Source: Coprinus comatus
Taxonomy: Eukaryota > Basidiomycota > Agaricomycetes > Agaricales > Agaricaceae
DNA: 64,000 bases
Direction: 5' to 3'
NCBI GenBank assembly: GCA_034638255.1
Contig: JAWPGT010000083.1
Location: forward strand, 30,973 to 94,972
The translations under genes were made by a program, and so were the position numbers. Positions 40,901 through 53,314 of the stretch are shown in pieces; positions within the stretch are counted from its first letter, which is position 1, and each line of letters begins with the position of its first letter. Below the pieces are notes generated by a model. The model searched no databases. It was given only the letters and a program-made list of their open reading frames with translations, and was not told the origin of the DNA.

Positions 40901-42340
40901 TAACTCTACTCACTTGAAGAGACTCCTTAACAGGGCTTGTTGTCGACTCGTTGGAGGAAATATATATCTCCTCAATTATCCGTATAATTTCTATGGTGAT
41001 TCTCTTTTGCTCAAGCTCAACAATGTTCATTATTCATCCAATACTCGACCCTCCGATGACTTGGTATCTCACACATGTGATAGTTGTAAATCAAGGGATG
41101 TTGAAAACTGATGGACTCAGAGTCGGCAATTGTCACGACCCACCGGGGCATATTACATATGAGAGGATAACACGTTAGAGTCGGAGTAATGGAACAGGGG
41201 ATTAAAATGCTTGAGATTGACGCTCACTACCCGAAATTGATTAAATGCTGATCTTGAGAATCAGGTGTTGGCAGTCATGTGCATACAACAATCATGAAGT
41301 CCTAAAGGTCTAACATATTATTTTGTCACACATATGTATGTGTTTCCGCACAAGGAAACTCGTTATCTTATTTTTAACGACAGTCAAAGATGGTCAATTT
41401 AATTTCAAGCTTGGGTGATGAAAGCTCATACCGTGTTTGCTGAGTTTCGTTTGGCCTGAAAAGTTGTCTAAATTTATGTTTGCTGAGTTTCGTTTGGCCT
41501 GAAAATGTAAGAAAAGTTGTCTAAATTTAAACGATTCTCATGTCAAATCTCACAGGTTAAGTAAATTGACTTTTGATGATCAGGACTAGGAAATGATGTT
41601 AAGCTGCACGCCGAAGATGGTTATTTATCTGGAATAGGTGCGCTACTATATGGTAGTCCGAGGTGCATGTATCGGGTATCCTCCAGCATGTATAAGGTTG
41701 TGTGTGTAATTTTCGTCATGATTGGACATTGAATGATTGATATGTATCTACTATGATGCTTCTGAGCATGCGCTTGAGCAATGATTGGCTTTCAGCCTTG
41801 TCATGCTAAGCGCACGCTGAGTGTTTCTAAATCAACCCATGGGTGTCTGACCCGAATAGCAACAATGGTTGAAGAAAATCTGATCCACTCTCTCATTCCA
41901 GCAATCTCGCACAGTGGAGCCCCCAATATTAGAACCATTACTATGTATCTATATTCATAGATGTCTTTCCAGAGAATGCATTCTAGATTTACTGGTAGAC
42001 GCTGAAGATCTAGATCTGTGCATATTCAAACTGGTGAGTCACTACATAAGAGAAGACTGAATGTTGATGTCGCTAGTGCTCTCTAACCGCCCCCCATCTT
42101 GAACTTCTGATTCCACCTTGCTTGAATAACAGCAAACATCTTTGTTATGCTTAGCTATTGTATGGTATGTTGTAGTAATTCCCTTCAATTAGAATGAACG
42201 TCCTGACCACGCCACTGTCTAGTTTCCTTTTAATTGATAAATATGGTTGCTGACAAGTAGGAATATAGTGTTTGAAGGTATAGATCCAGTAAGTCAAGCT
42301 CATTGGAGAATTATGTTATAAACACTAATATACGTATGTT
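40901..42340. other. Intergenic, no gene recognised
   Basis: Apart from the short tandem duplication at 41433-41530, I see only short open frames. Promoter and first exon(s) of the DUF6535 gene should lie in 42050-42340 but cannot be placed. Confidence 0.5.
41433..41530 (+). repeat. Tandem duplication of about 45-50 bp
   Basis: GTTTGCTGAGTTTCGTTTGG followed by CCTGAAAA...GTTGTCTAAATTTA occurs twice in direct order. The second copy has an extra TGTAAGA. Confidence 0.85.
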
Positions 42341-42345
42341 TAGAA

Positions 42346-44954
42346 CTTGAAGGTTCTGGATGAGGATGCGGATGCAAAACGATGGGAAGGGTTGAATAAG
42401 AAAGGAGAGGCTTTGACAAAGGAAACATACGAGAGTTGGACAGAAGAATTGCATAATCTTCTCATTTTTGTAAGCAGCCTTAACTCTGACATCGTAAAAT
42501 ATACTTATGATGACGTTTTTCAGGCTGGTCTCTTTTCGGCAATTGTCACCGCTTTTACCATCGAAGCCGCCAAGACGATACAGGGTGATCCGGCAGAGAT
42601 GACAGTACTTTTACTACGAACAATTGTCCTGCAACTAAATAATCAATCAAATCCACAAGCAAATATTCCTATTCCCCTCAACCCAGAAATGACACCTTCC
42701 ATCTCCTCTCAGCGCATCAATGTGTTGTTCTCTGTCAGCCTTGCGCTTAGTCTTGTTTCGGTTCTGGGAGGGATTCTGTGTCTACAATGGCTGCGAGAGT
42801 TTAGTAGGAATATCACAGGTGTATCGAACAAAGATGACTTATTTCTACAACATCAACGTCATGAGAGTCTCCGGAAGTGGGGTGTTTTGATCATCCTCAA
42901 TATGCTACCACTTTTCCTACTGATTGCGCTTGGTCTCTTCTTCGTTGGGTTCATGGTCTTGCAATGGGAATCAAAGTCACTTGCCTCTGGACCTGTGACG
43001 TTCCTTGTTGCTCTATCTGGTGGATTTATCATCTATACCACAGTCCTCCCCACCTGCCAGTTCCTCTTCGTTGTAGGAAAATCAACTGGTGCAAACAACC
43101 CTCGAGGGACTCGACCCGTCCTTTGTCCATACCGATCACCTCAATCATGGCTTTTTCATGTAATCCTGCAAAAGCTTTTTTTCCTTATCACCAATCTGCC
43201 ACTATTGAAGATGAAATCAGACTTCTGGAACACATTGAAGGGCATCAGCAGTTGGTTGGAATATGATACAAATGGTGTGAAAAGGTGGAAAGAGAAAGCC
43301 GGGGCTGTGGAATCAATACATCAATCATTGTTGTGGATATCGCGTGAGTACAGACAGGTGACTACAGTTGCCCTGGATGCGTACTCTTGCCTGGTGTTTA
43401 CTTCTTGTCATGGGTCACGTATGATGTTGAAGGAAGAAGATATACTTGCCGATCTCGACTGGAATTGGGAGGAGCAAGCGTTGTTGACATCATTTGAAGC
43501 AGATAATAACCTCAATGACACTGAAATTGTCCGGAAGATTCGTGCGAAGGCAGTGATTGACGCAACGGTGGAATGGAATAAGACAGTTGTCTCATTCAAT
43601 TGTCCTGCCCCTCTGTTGGATATTTCGGCATTGGAGAAATCCATTTGGGATACGAACTTTTTTTCTCGAACAGGTAAAGTCTATTATATGTTATATATAT
43701 TCCTTTAGTGATATTTGGTCTAGCTGTCTTAGAAGACATTGCCACTGGCTTAAGGAGTTCTGAGAATACATGGGTTACTCCAGAGAATGCTGTGGCTGTT
43801 GCCTGTCATGTCATCCATCAAGACTCTGGGCCATGCCGTGAGACAATTCCCATTTTGCAAGAACTGTGCAAGCGTCCAACCACTCGATCACTTCCCCACG
43901 TACGTTGTCTTTGCAACAAACTCCGGGATAAACTCAGCTCAGAGCATAAGTGTGAATACTTGGTCTTTATATTCACTGGAGTCTTTCGTTCTGTGGACTC
44001 TACACACTACAAAGATGTTGCGCCAATACTTGAAAGGCTGCTTGTGGAATGTAATCAATGTTTTATTAACTCTTGTTCGTCTTCTCATCTACTCTGCCAT
44101 CTCTCTCTGACCACCATTACTCCTCAGACTATGCAGAACGGTTCCTCAAAATTATAGAAGACCTTGCCTCGAAGCGTCTCATTGGCAGAGAAAGGTCATT
44201 GGATGGCATCTTTCTCTACACTAAACACATCCTACAACACTCATGGGGGCTATCTCAAGTACTCCCTTCCTTCGAAACAACCCTCGATGCAATACTCTCT
44301 GCCGCAGAAGAATACGTTCAACTCTCTCCCTCAGAATATTCTGTCCTACACCCATATCAATTCACCATTCCACACATGCTACCTGATCCTGACAACGATG
44401 AAGACCTGGAGCCTGTATGGGCTGTGATGGACAGCTTTAACATGAGATTGAAGGAGGTATGGGACATATATGAGGTTGTTGCGTCTAGCAATGAAGGATC
44501 CGGAAAAATAGAGTATATGTCTACTGAAGCTCTACCCACATCTACTACACCCTCCTTGCCAGCTTCCTTGCAATCCAACAAATTTCATAAAACAGCCACT
44601 ACACCAGGCATTGGCGCTCCAAATTCAGTTTCACCTGTTCATTCATCATCACAAGATTTCGAACAACATTCATCTAATAGCGTTTCAGTTGTGTCTGCTA
44701 GGCCAGCAATCCCACCAGCCACGAATGTGATTTCAACTTCCGCATCCAGTCAGCCCACATCACCTCTTCCCAACGAGACATCCACCAGTCAAGATTTACA
44801 CGTTATCACTCCCTCCTCACAATCAGATGGCGTTGGACTTGGGACCGTAAACCAAGCCTTGCCCTCTGCGGTACAAGGTCTACAAAGCACTACATCGACT
44901 CCATCTCTATCTACACGTTACCATGTCAAAGAGTTGACTGGTCCCCAGGCTTAA
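42346..44954 (+). pseudogene. DUF6535 membrane protein gene, frameshifted
   Basis: Begins at a 3' splice site (GTTTAG at 42340-42345), so a first exon is missing or unplaced. Text: DEDADAKRWEGLNKKGEALT, SWTEELHNLLIF, a 54-bp in-frame GT-AG intron (42470-42523), then AGLFSAIVTAFTIEAAKTIQ. This is the hallmark of the Agaricomycete DUF6535 family. Four hydrophobic segments follow: AGLFSAIVTAF, LFSVSLALSLVSVLGGILC, ILNMLPLFLLIALGLFFVGF and FLVALSGGFIIYTTVLP. Probable second intron 43674-43708 (35 bp, short). Then a soluble region with FGLAVLEDIATGL. Near 44075-44095 the reading frame changes to …LSDHHYSSDYAERFLKIIEDLASKR and runs to TAA 44952-44954 with a Ser/Thr/Pro-rich tail. Function of the family is unknown, and it is usually multicopy and clustered. 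Confidence 0.8.
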
Positions 44955-46128
44955 TCACTGGTGTTGGAACAGGATCTATGTAACAAAAATATGGTATTGC
45001 ATTCTAGTGGTTCTCCGAAAATGTTCAAATTGTCAGAATGAGAGGGTGACACGATTTATTCTTTGGATTCCTATAGTCGTTAGTAATGATTGGAGGAGAG
45101 TTCTATGCCAATATATATAATTATCTCTAACAGTAATGAATACATTTTTGAGCCCTCAAGGAGTCGAGATGATATACTTATCATTGGAAAGTTAAAGAAA
45201 GTCATAGAAAAAGGTAGATATGTATATGGTGCATTACTAAATAGATAGAGATGAAATATATGTTCTACATACTTATCATATCCGTCTCACCTACTGGCAT
45301 GGACCTTCCCATCCTAGTTCCCCTCTTTGAAACCTCTTCTCCGGCCTAATGTGCACCATTCACCCATACCCACACCTATACCTATACGTGCAAACACAGT
45401 CATTAATGTAACAAAGTACATCTTTATGCACCATGTATTATAATAGCGGGGTGATTTGTTTCAAAGATACACCAGTTGCACTATTTTTCTTGTTTGTTGT
45501 TGCCATAGATCACTGTTAAGCGAATTCCTGTTAAGTAGGATGAGCCGATTGAGACGTCAGTGTGTCGAATCGAAAACAAAGTTGAGGGGTTGAAGAATAG
45601 GTTGAAAGGAGTCGTGCCAGTGGCTTTCAGGAAAAAGATATATTGTGGAATACCACCATCAAGAATAGGAGTGAAAGGATTCCAACCAACATGAAGAGGA
45701 ACACTGCAAACTGGATTGTTGAACGTTTACATTCTAATTTGAGGAAGAGCCTGATGATGAAGATGTCGATGGTCTTTTACTGTAATATTTGAATTCGGAA
45801 CTCTTGACACGAGTTGTCGGTGTTGGACATTACATCACATGACGTAGTTGTAGATATATAATGTCTTCACCAACGTCAATATAACTTAACCTCGTAACAT
45901 CATCATCTCTAGAATCTTATAGTCGGGGGTCGTTAGGTGTAGGTGTGGTATATGATGAATGTTCACTCTATCAAAGATTGGGGATATCGAAATGAGTTAT
46001 TTTAAAAAAAGAAGTCAGCATGAGTATGTGTTTTAGCGAATGGAATATGTAAAGAGGAAAAAGGAAAGAACAAATGAAAAAAAAAAAGTAAAACTCACCT
46101 CGTTTTCAAGGGTACATACAGACCAACT
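44955..46128. other. Intergenic, no gene recognised
   Basis: No frame over 60 codons with recognisable content. AT-rich, with several stops in every frame. Confidence 0.5.
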
Positions 46129-46440
46129 TCACTCCTCTGTCAAAGCAACATTATCAATCTCTACAGCTCTAGTATATACGTCAAAAGGGATGACCGGCGA
46201 TCTCTCTGATTTATTCAAAGACAATGACAGAAAACCAAACAAATTCGATACAAAAGACACACCTAATCGTCTGACACATTTCTGTAGCAGGATTGAGAAT
46301 GCATGTAGCTTTTTCACGAGTTCAGTAGGTTCCTGTAGATGTGTCACTAAAGTACGTGACGATAGCTGACCGATAGCGTAGAACAAGGCAAGAAAGAACT
46401 CACAAGGTAAAAACCAATATGATACTGGCCACCTTCACTG
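46129..46440 (-). CDS. Possible spliced hypothetical gene fragment
   Basis: The minus-strand frame reads VTHLQEPTELVKKLHAFSIL, CVRRLGVSFVSNLFGFLSLS and stops at 46129. It is preceded by an AG acceptor (TACTTTAG near 46352) and a donor GTGAGTTC near 46405, after QYHIGFYL. Splice-like signals and ordered helix-type sequence favour a real gene piece. I do not recognise a family, and the plus-strand frame (46040-46369) is equally long, so the strand is uncertain. Confidence 0.3.
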
Positions 46441-46639
46441 GCTTTTTTAAATTCACCCGCTTGAAACGTATGCTTGAAAGTATGAAAAATGATCCAAGCT
46501 CTGATAGCACCAGGCATTCGAAGAGATGTTGTTGATTAGAGTGAGAGTGAGTTTGGGGAGTACACAATTGAACGAGATACGAAACATCTCACAAGCTAAT
46601 AACATATATTCATTTCAACCATATTTTCACTGATTCCCG

Positions 46640-47520
46640 AAGCCTCTATCTCATTTCCCCAGGTCAAAGGTGTGTAACGCCTCAATCTGATCCTCTGCTC
46701 CTGATAAGTGACATTAGTATGAGCAGCGCCATGAACAATGAGCTGGTACAGACTTTATCGAAAGTGATTGTGTCACTAATACTCTCTTCAATGATGTTCT
46801 GTTCTCGGGCCGTTACCAAAGTTCCGTAGTTCTTGGGAGTTAATTCGTATGAGGTGAAGCTCTTGCATAACCTCTACTCCATGGGCCGTTAAGATATGGT
46901 CAGTCGCTGTACAAAAACACAACTGAACTATGGATTTTGTTCAGCCATTAAATGCAGCATGAACTCACCCCGAAAGGTTGATGTAAGTGGCGACGGATGA
47001 TTTGATGTGCTTCCAATCAGTGAAAGAGAGCTTTAGCAGTGATGAAGGAGCCTGGTTCGGTCAACGTGATTGGACCTGGTCAGTGCGTTTCTGTACTTCG
47101 AGTGTCGCTTTGACATTACGTCAATATCACGTCATACAATGACGACTTCTCTCCCCTCAACCAGCAACTGCTACGCTCTGCTTCACCTGATCTACGCTGG
47201 CTCGTTCAGAACATGTGGCCAACAACATCGGATATCACTTCAAGAAAGTTTATTCCTCCTGGAACGTGGTGCATGTCTCCGCTGCGCAGTTACAATTCCT
47301 TTGTTTCGTTTTTCTTAGGTTGCACACTTTTTGGGTTTTGACCTGCGGGATCTCTCCGTGGCAGTACCTGTCCGAGAGGACTTGGTATCATCCACAGTGT
47401 TTTGGCTCTGAGCTTCTCTCTCCTTCTCTCCCTCTCCCTTTCTCTCTGCAGTGTCCGTCACCGTCCTTGTATCTTGGTTGTTCGCTCATAGTATTGTCTT
47501 CGCCTTCGCCTTCGTTATTC
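46640..47520 (+). repeat. Upstream part of duplicated gene unit, copy 2
   Basis: Counterpart of 20500-22202, without the extra 21560-21900 segment. Contains TTACGTCA...TCACGTCAT (47115-47133) and the exon-like block AAAGTTTATTCCTCCTGGAA (47240). Confidence 0.6.
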
Positions 47521-48999
47521 ATAGATCCAGTCTATCCCTATGTCTTGTTTACTACACCTATAAATCAATCTAAATCGACCAATGAAGGGATGTCACTTGC
47601 CACCTACCACCACACTTTCACTTTCACCTCCTTCACATGTCCTTTTTCCTGTTCATCTACACGTCGTGGCTCATTCGAATGTTCAGGAAGCCATGGATGA
47701 CGAGTCTGAAGCGGATCAACCCGACACTGACAGTATTAAGAGCCGAAGTCGAGATTTGGTGTCTGATGTTTGGACCGAGTTTTTTTAAATTTTATAGGCA
47801 TCCCTTTGGATATATAGATTCTATGTTTCAGAAGAGTGCTAGAATATGGTTTAAGGGGTTGAATAAAGGAGGTCCGGAATATGTGAGTTACATCCAAGCG
47901 AGCAATTTGCCTTACACATCTTGTCACATACTCAATTTTTGTTTTCTTGGTTTCTAGATTTGCGAATTATGTATAATTCAACCAGGTTCTAGAATTGGAT
48001 GACAGGAAAAGGTACTGAAAGGAATATGGGAATGGAAATAGTCGTGGAAGACGAAAAAAAAAAGAGACCAACACCTTATCAAGTTCGTCAGCTTCGCACT
48101 AGCATTTCTCTCCTTCTGACACAGTCTCCGGATCTGATCCTGATTTTGGGTCTCATTTTAGTTTTCAAAGTTGAATCCGAATCCGAGATGGAAGCTGAAT
48201 CAAAGGAAGATGAACTAGAACACGAGACGAAAATGATGGTGAATCCGCCTCTGATAAAGAAAATCAAAAGATTGCATTGTATAGGTCAGAAGCAACCCTT
48301 TATCGGTGCTGGTGACGCATCAACGTCAAACATCAGGACTGAAGATTCGTCACAGAATCCGACATCCAAGCCATCGGATCTTGCAGAGAATACAAATGAA
48401 ATCGTAGCTTTCAATGTAATACTTGGACTACCACGACTTTCTCTGTTCATGGTCTTAGACCCCAACGACTACTCGAGGAACTCAGAGAGCATCGGTTAGG
48501 AATGATTCAAGGTCGCCTCGGGAATATAAATGTTCGACTAACTAGGAGCGCCAACAATAGCAAACTTGAATAACCTGCTTCAAAACCTTCAATGTTGTTG
48601 GTAGAAATGGATGGGATAGGAGCATCAAAATGTTCAGTGTCTGAGGTTGATCGGGTAGTTCAAGTTGGTCCCTCTGGTACTAGCATCGCTACTCTTATGA
48701 AACAAATTATTGAAACATTATGAGTGATGGAAGTAACTTTGAAAATGATATTTGTGAGGGTTTCAAGGTATCCGTGAACACTTCAACTACCAACTTAGTT
48801 GAACCTTCGTCTCTTAATGGATTTGCAGACAATAATCAGAACATAGGAGAAAAATGAGCTGACTGGAATGATGGTGACGACGGAGAACTGGAGGTTATTG
48901 GATACTAATGTAGTTCATAGATAGTCCTCGAGGTTCGGAGAATTGGTGAGTATATGATAGCGGATAATGAGATTGTTGAGCGAAAGTAGTGTCCACGAG
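47521..48999 (+). pseudogene. Zn2Cys6-like family gene, copy 2
   Basis: Aligns with copy 1: DPVYPYVLFTTPINQSKST, DDESEADQPDTDSIKSRS, SDVWTEFF and then the same seven-T run (about 47779-47785) that shifts the frame to FYRHPFGYIDSMFQKSARIW. Intron 47883-47957 (75 bp). The exon starts ICELCIIQPGSRIG and then loses the rest of the cysteine cluster by deletion, jumping to GNGNSRGRRKKRPTP-like sequence at about 48025. Later, KKRPTPYQVRQLRTSISLLL to SESIG stops at 48499, and broken pieces extend to GAAAGTAG at 48980-48990. Clearly non-functional. Confidence 0.6.
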
Positions 49000-49440
49000 T
49001 TGGTCAAGAAAAAAAGAATAGAAGGGTTGATTGTAATATCATGGTGTGTTTCCGTCATTTTGTAACATTAATGATCGCATTCTCTCCTAAAGTCTGAATT
49101 CGAGTGGTTGGCTTCTTGCATAAATGTCTGAGTCCAAGTGGTTTGATTTTGGGGGAGGATGGTGCAACTGAGGCATGGTGACATCTCTTAACAACTATTG
49201 CGCTGCTTGGTGTTCTAGGATACTTCAAGAAAAACAATATGACTTAGGTTGCGACGTATATGGTGACTCTGGCAGAGAGAACGTCATTAACATAAATTGG
49301 AACAATACCTAGACTTCTTGTTGATATTCAGTGCATTTTGTGGGGGGGTTTAGAGAAGTAGAGATTTGATTTGAAATCAAAATCATGAGGTACAGTACGA
49401 GTATAATAAGTGTATTTCACTCGACATTCTGACCATCGTT
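49000..49440. other. 3' flank of copy 2, no gene seen
   Basis: Shares TTGTAATATC...TTTCCGTCATTTTGTAACAT with the 3' flanks at 40085-40125 and 53345-53385. Nothing coding. Confidence 0.55.
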
Positions 49441-50300
49441 CTATTTTAGTCCTCTATCCAGGGAGTTGACACATTACGTCATAGCCAAAACTCTCTCTCA
49501 CTTCCCAACACTTTATCCTCTGCTTCACTCGATCTGCGCTATCTGTCCTTTCTGACATAGATTTGGCCTTCCTCTGGAATCCACACGTCTCTTTGCTGCT
49601 AGTCTACCGCGTCTCTAGGCACTTTCGCTTGTTTGAGCATTGAATACTCCCGTACTTGCCGTGGCTTCCAAGCATAGGATGCACATTGGAACCGTACTTG
49701 GACAGGTCGTGTATGCTATCGTTTGGATATCTGGATGGCGTAGTAGATGATGCATGCATTGTGGTTAGGAAGGACTAGTATTATTGTGAGTCATGCCGTT
49801 TATACAGTACGTGTATGTACTCAACACAACATCAGCATACCTTTTCAAGCTCCACCTCTACTACATTTCCTGTATCCTGTCATAGTACGGTGGTGATAAC
49901 ACAAAGGCCAGCCACAATGGTCAATGACTTTAATGAGAAATTCACAAGTGCTCCGTGCCTGGCATATTGGATTTGTTTCGCGTCATACGTATTGTCTGCA
50001 TGACATTCTATCGATTCCTGACTTCACAAGACATTTGTCGAAGGTTTAATATACGAAAATATGGAGCACTGGTATGTCACGAGCCTGTCTTTTATATTCA
50101 GCTATATTGATAATGCACTAGAACCACATAAAGACATCCGTAGCATTAAAAGTGTCATCGATACTGGAATATTTGAAGATCCCGAACATCATTCATCCAA
50201 CAATAACCCCGCTCAACATGTCACCCTATTCTCCAACCCTTAAGGCATCTCTTTCCGCAGTGACCATCGCCACGAGTTTCGCTTTCTGTTGCCACGTTGT
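49441..50300 (+). pseudogene. Partial duplicated unit: TTACGTCA promoter scrap and second-gene relic
   Basis: Starts with ACACATTACGTCATAGCC (about 49458) like the promoter region of the family. Then 49940-50240 aligns with 40510-40780 (TTTGTTTCGCGTCATACGTATTG; GCACTAGAACCACATAAAG against GTGCTGGGACTACACAAAG). No intact frame. Confidence 0.4.
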
Positions 50301-50760
50301 ATAGAGGAGTCATAAGGAAGTCGAGTCAATGATCTTTCAACGGGTATTACTTGAATCCTGTTGGAATACGTGGTGCATGTATGCGCTGCGCACTCCGCAG
50401 TTGCAGTTTCTTTGTTCGGTCTTTCATCTTAGATTGCTTCAACATTGCTTCTCTTTTGATTTTGACTTCCAGGATTTCTCAGAGGTTCTAATGGAATGTT
50501 TAACGATCGATAGTACCTGTTAATGCCGAAAGGGCTTGGTATAATCCCCTGTGTTCTGGTTCTCGGTTTTTCTCTCTTTCTTGGGATATGATAATAGGAG
50601 TGGAAGTGGGAATGGTCGTGGAGAACGAAATGAGACCAGCACAAATATTATCAAGTCCGTCAGATTCACATCTCGCTCCTTTTGACACAGTTCTTATTCT
50701 CATTCAAAAGAAGGCGAATCTGAGTCCGAAGATGAAGATGAATTAGAATATGCTATTACC
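50301..50760 (+). pseudogene. Zn2Cys6-like family gene, copy 3, short
   Basis: The leader block GGAATACGTGGTGCATGTATG and AAAGGGCTTGGTATAATCCCC matches copies 1 and 2. Sequence then passes directly into the GGGAATGGTCGTGGAGAACG and ACCAGCACAAATATTATCAA region of the basic segment, so the whole N-terminal and cysteine-cluster part has been deleted. Ends with acidic EGESESEDEDELEYA-type codons. Non-functional. Confidence 0.5.
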
Positions 50761-51246
50761 ACGCATCTCGACATGATGATTATTGCTCTACTGTTTCTTA
50801 ATAGCTGATCAATTGACTAGTGCCCATGTGTCGTTATGTCAATGACAACCCTCTATTCCCAACATTTATTAGTATGCTTCACTCTATCTGTGCTTGTTAT
50901 CTTCCTACTGCATCCACATGTCTTGCTCTTCGTTACTACCCTGTCACGACTCTACTGGTTCATAATTTATCGCCTGAAGGCTTTGTCTTCATATCCGAGA
51001 TTCCCAAACTCGGGGCTTTGCTTTTACACCGTCTTATCATAGTTCACTCCCAGACAAAATGTTTTTTTTTCGATGTGCTCTATGTATGCTGACGACAATT
51101 GGGAAGTCAATCTCGCTATATAGCGCTTCAGGCTCTTACTAAGGGTTTGGTTTGATCGTCAAAACATGCTGTCATCACAACGAACAGCCCCATAAAAGGT
51201 TGTGCTCATAACTCAGTTGTATTCCTTACAGTGGAACCACTAATCG
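50761..51246. other. Upstream region of copy 4, no gene seen
   Basis: Weak similarity to the family promoter (TTATGTCAATGAC at about 50836). No coding frame that I trust. Confidence 0.45.
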
Positions 51247-53314
51247 ATGGCTACAGCAACTACTCTACATATGGTATCGTTTGCACAACAACAGCCTGGG
51301 TTGTTGGTCACATCAGAGCTGAAGAAGGCAATTGATGATTCTACAAAAAGGTTGAAAGAATTAATAAAGATTGTCGTTCGAAGAACCGAAAATTCCGGTG
51401 CGTGCTTTCCGTATCTTTCTCTTGTATCTTTTCTATCCAAATACTAATTAATCCTTGTTGTATACAAATGTAGTGATATCGATTTCGACCTCGAAAATGA
51501 TAAGAATTGATGCTTGTATGGGATAATTCGACGTTCTGAATATTCATTTACTCTGCAGATGTTCATCGAGCTACACAAATATTTGATAACCCTGATATTT
51601 TGCCCGTTCAGGATCTTTAGGAGAGACCTAGGTTCTACTTACTAAAAAGGCTTACGCAAAACTACATGGAAATTATTCGTTTTTGAATGGTGGACAGACT
51701 TGTAAGTTGTGAAGTGCTCGAAGATCTTACTGGTGGTGTTTCAAGCTTCTTACAAAAGGTGTGTGCGCTTTTCAGACTTGATTTTTTCCTCTTTTTAATG
51801 GACATATGAATTGTGTCACGGTGATAGGATATGTTGGACACAGATAGGTTCTGGAAAGAAGAACTCCTTAGTGCAAACAAGGATCGTTTATTTGCCTGTT
51901 CTTTTGATGAGCTTGATACGGCTCGCAACAAGAAGTATGGACAGAGGTTACCGTTTTGGGCGTATGGATTCCAAGTTCCAAAAGAGTTCTAAGGCGTGGT
52001 TGAAGGGGTTGAATAGCGGAGATCTGGAATATGTAAGTGAAATTTCTGACACGCTCTTTCTGGTGCTGTCATTGAATTTTGTTTTATTTTTATTTTTCTA
52101 GATTTGCGAGTCATGTACTATCCAACCAGGCTATAGAGTTGAGTGTGATCGTAGAAGTATACAATGTCAATTATGTGTTGTAACACACCGTAGTTGTTCA
52201 CGTACGAAAGCTTTCAGAAAGAGGGTGATCATGGAGAAATTGGGATTGGAGGAAAAGGAGTATGAGTATTTTGCGAAACTTGTTCCTCCTAGAGGAAGTG
52301 GTGTTCGTGTTAGTCATGTTGGATTGCCACCGTGGTCTTCCCAGGCTCATATTACTACAAATATGGCGATGGCGATCCTGGTTGCTGTGACCTCAAAAGG
52401 AAAGGGTGTTGATAGAATGGAATATGGGAATGGTCATGGAGGAAGAAAAAAGAGACCGACACCAATATTATCACGTTTGTCATCTTTCACATTTCTCTCA
52501 TTCTGGCGCAGTTCTCATTTTTTGTCAAAGTTGAACCCGATGAAGATGAATCGGAATACAGTGGTGATGGTGAATACGACTCAAGTCAAAATATCAGGCT
52601 CGCTTGTGTAGGTCAGAAGAGACCTGCACCTCAACTTTTTTCCGTACAGGTGATGCATTGACCTCAAAAGTCAGGAGTGAAGATTTAGTTATAGAAATTG
52701 ATGTTGAAGTTATTGGGTTATGTAGAGTATCCAAGCGTATTCTTAGCAACCTTCTACACAATACTCAAACTGTTACGACTTCCACAGGTCGTCGAACTCG
52801 ATCTACTACTACTACTCGAGGAACTCGGAAAACACCTTTCTGTTATTTGACAAGGGAGATTCAAGCCCCTCAGGAATATAAATGTTCAACCAACTACCAG
52901 TGGGAGTGCCGAAATATCTATAACTATCGCAACGATTTTGACTCACAACCTTCATTGTCGGGAGGAATGGAAAGCGAGGGAGTATTAATACGTGCAGAGT
53001 CTGTAGTTGATATCCAGCACCACAATTATCAAATTATGGAAACTTTACGAGCGATGGAATCCACTCTGAATTACATTCGCGAGAATCTCAAGGTATACAA
53101 GGACACTTCAACTACTACTGATGTGCTTGAATTTCCGTTTCTTAGCCAAGGTGCCTTTAGTGGCTCTGCGGAGAATAGTTGTGACATGGGAGAAAACAAG
53201 TTTATTGGAATGGTTACGACGGAGAGCTTGGAATTGTTGGAGGCCAGTTATCAGTGGGGTTCGGATGGTGATGAGTATATGGTAGCGGATGATGAGATTG
53301 TTGAGCGAAAGTAA
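51247..53314 (+). pseudogene. Zn2Cys6-like family gene, copy 4 (fullest copy)
   Basis: ATG 51247: MATATTLHMVSFAQQQPGLL, a Lys/Glu helix (ELKKAIDDSTKRLKELIKIV), a donor at 51398 and an acceptor at 51473. Later blocks: SCEVLEDLTGGVSSFLQK, a probable intron, DTDRFWKEELLSANKDRLFA, FDELDTARNKKYG, then FGRMDSKFQKSSKAWLKGLN. Intron 52033-52101 (69 bp, same length as in copy 1). Then the cysteine cluster CESCTIQPGYRVEC...CQLCVVTHRSC, VPPRGSGVRVSHVGLP, GKGVDRMEYGNGHGGRKKRP and the coiled-coil-like ETLRAMESTLNYIRENLKVYK, ending DEYMVADDEIVERK and TAA 53312-53314. Stops near 51620 and 51685 and frame changes near 51945 and 52530-52610 make it probably non-functional as it stands. It shows the full gene plan. 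Confidence 0.62.
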
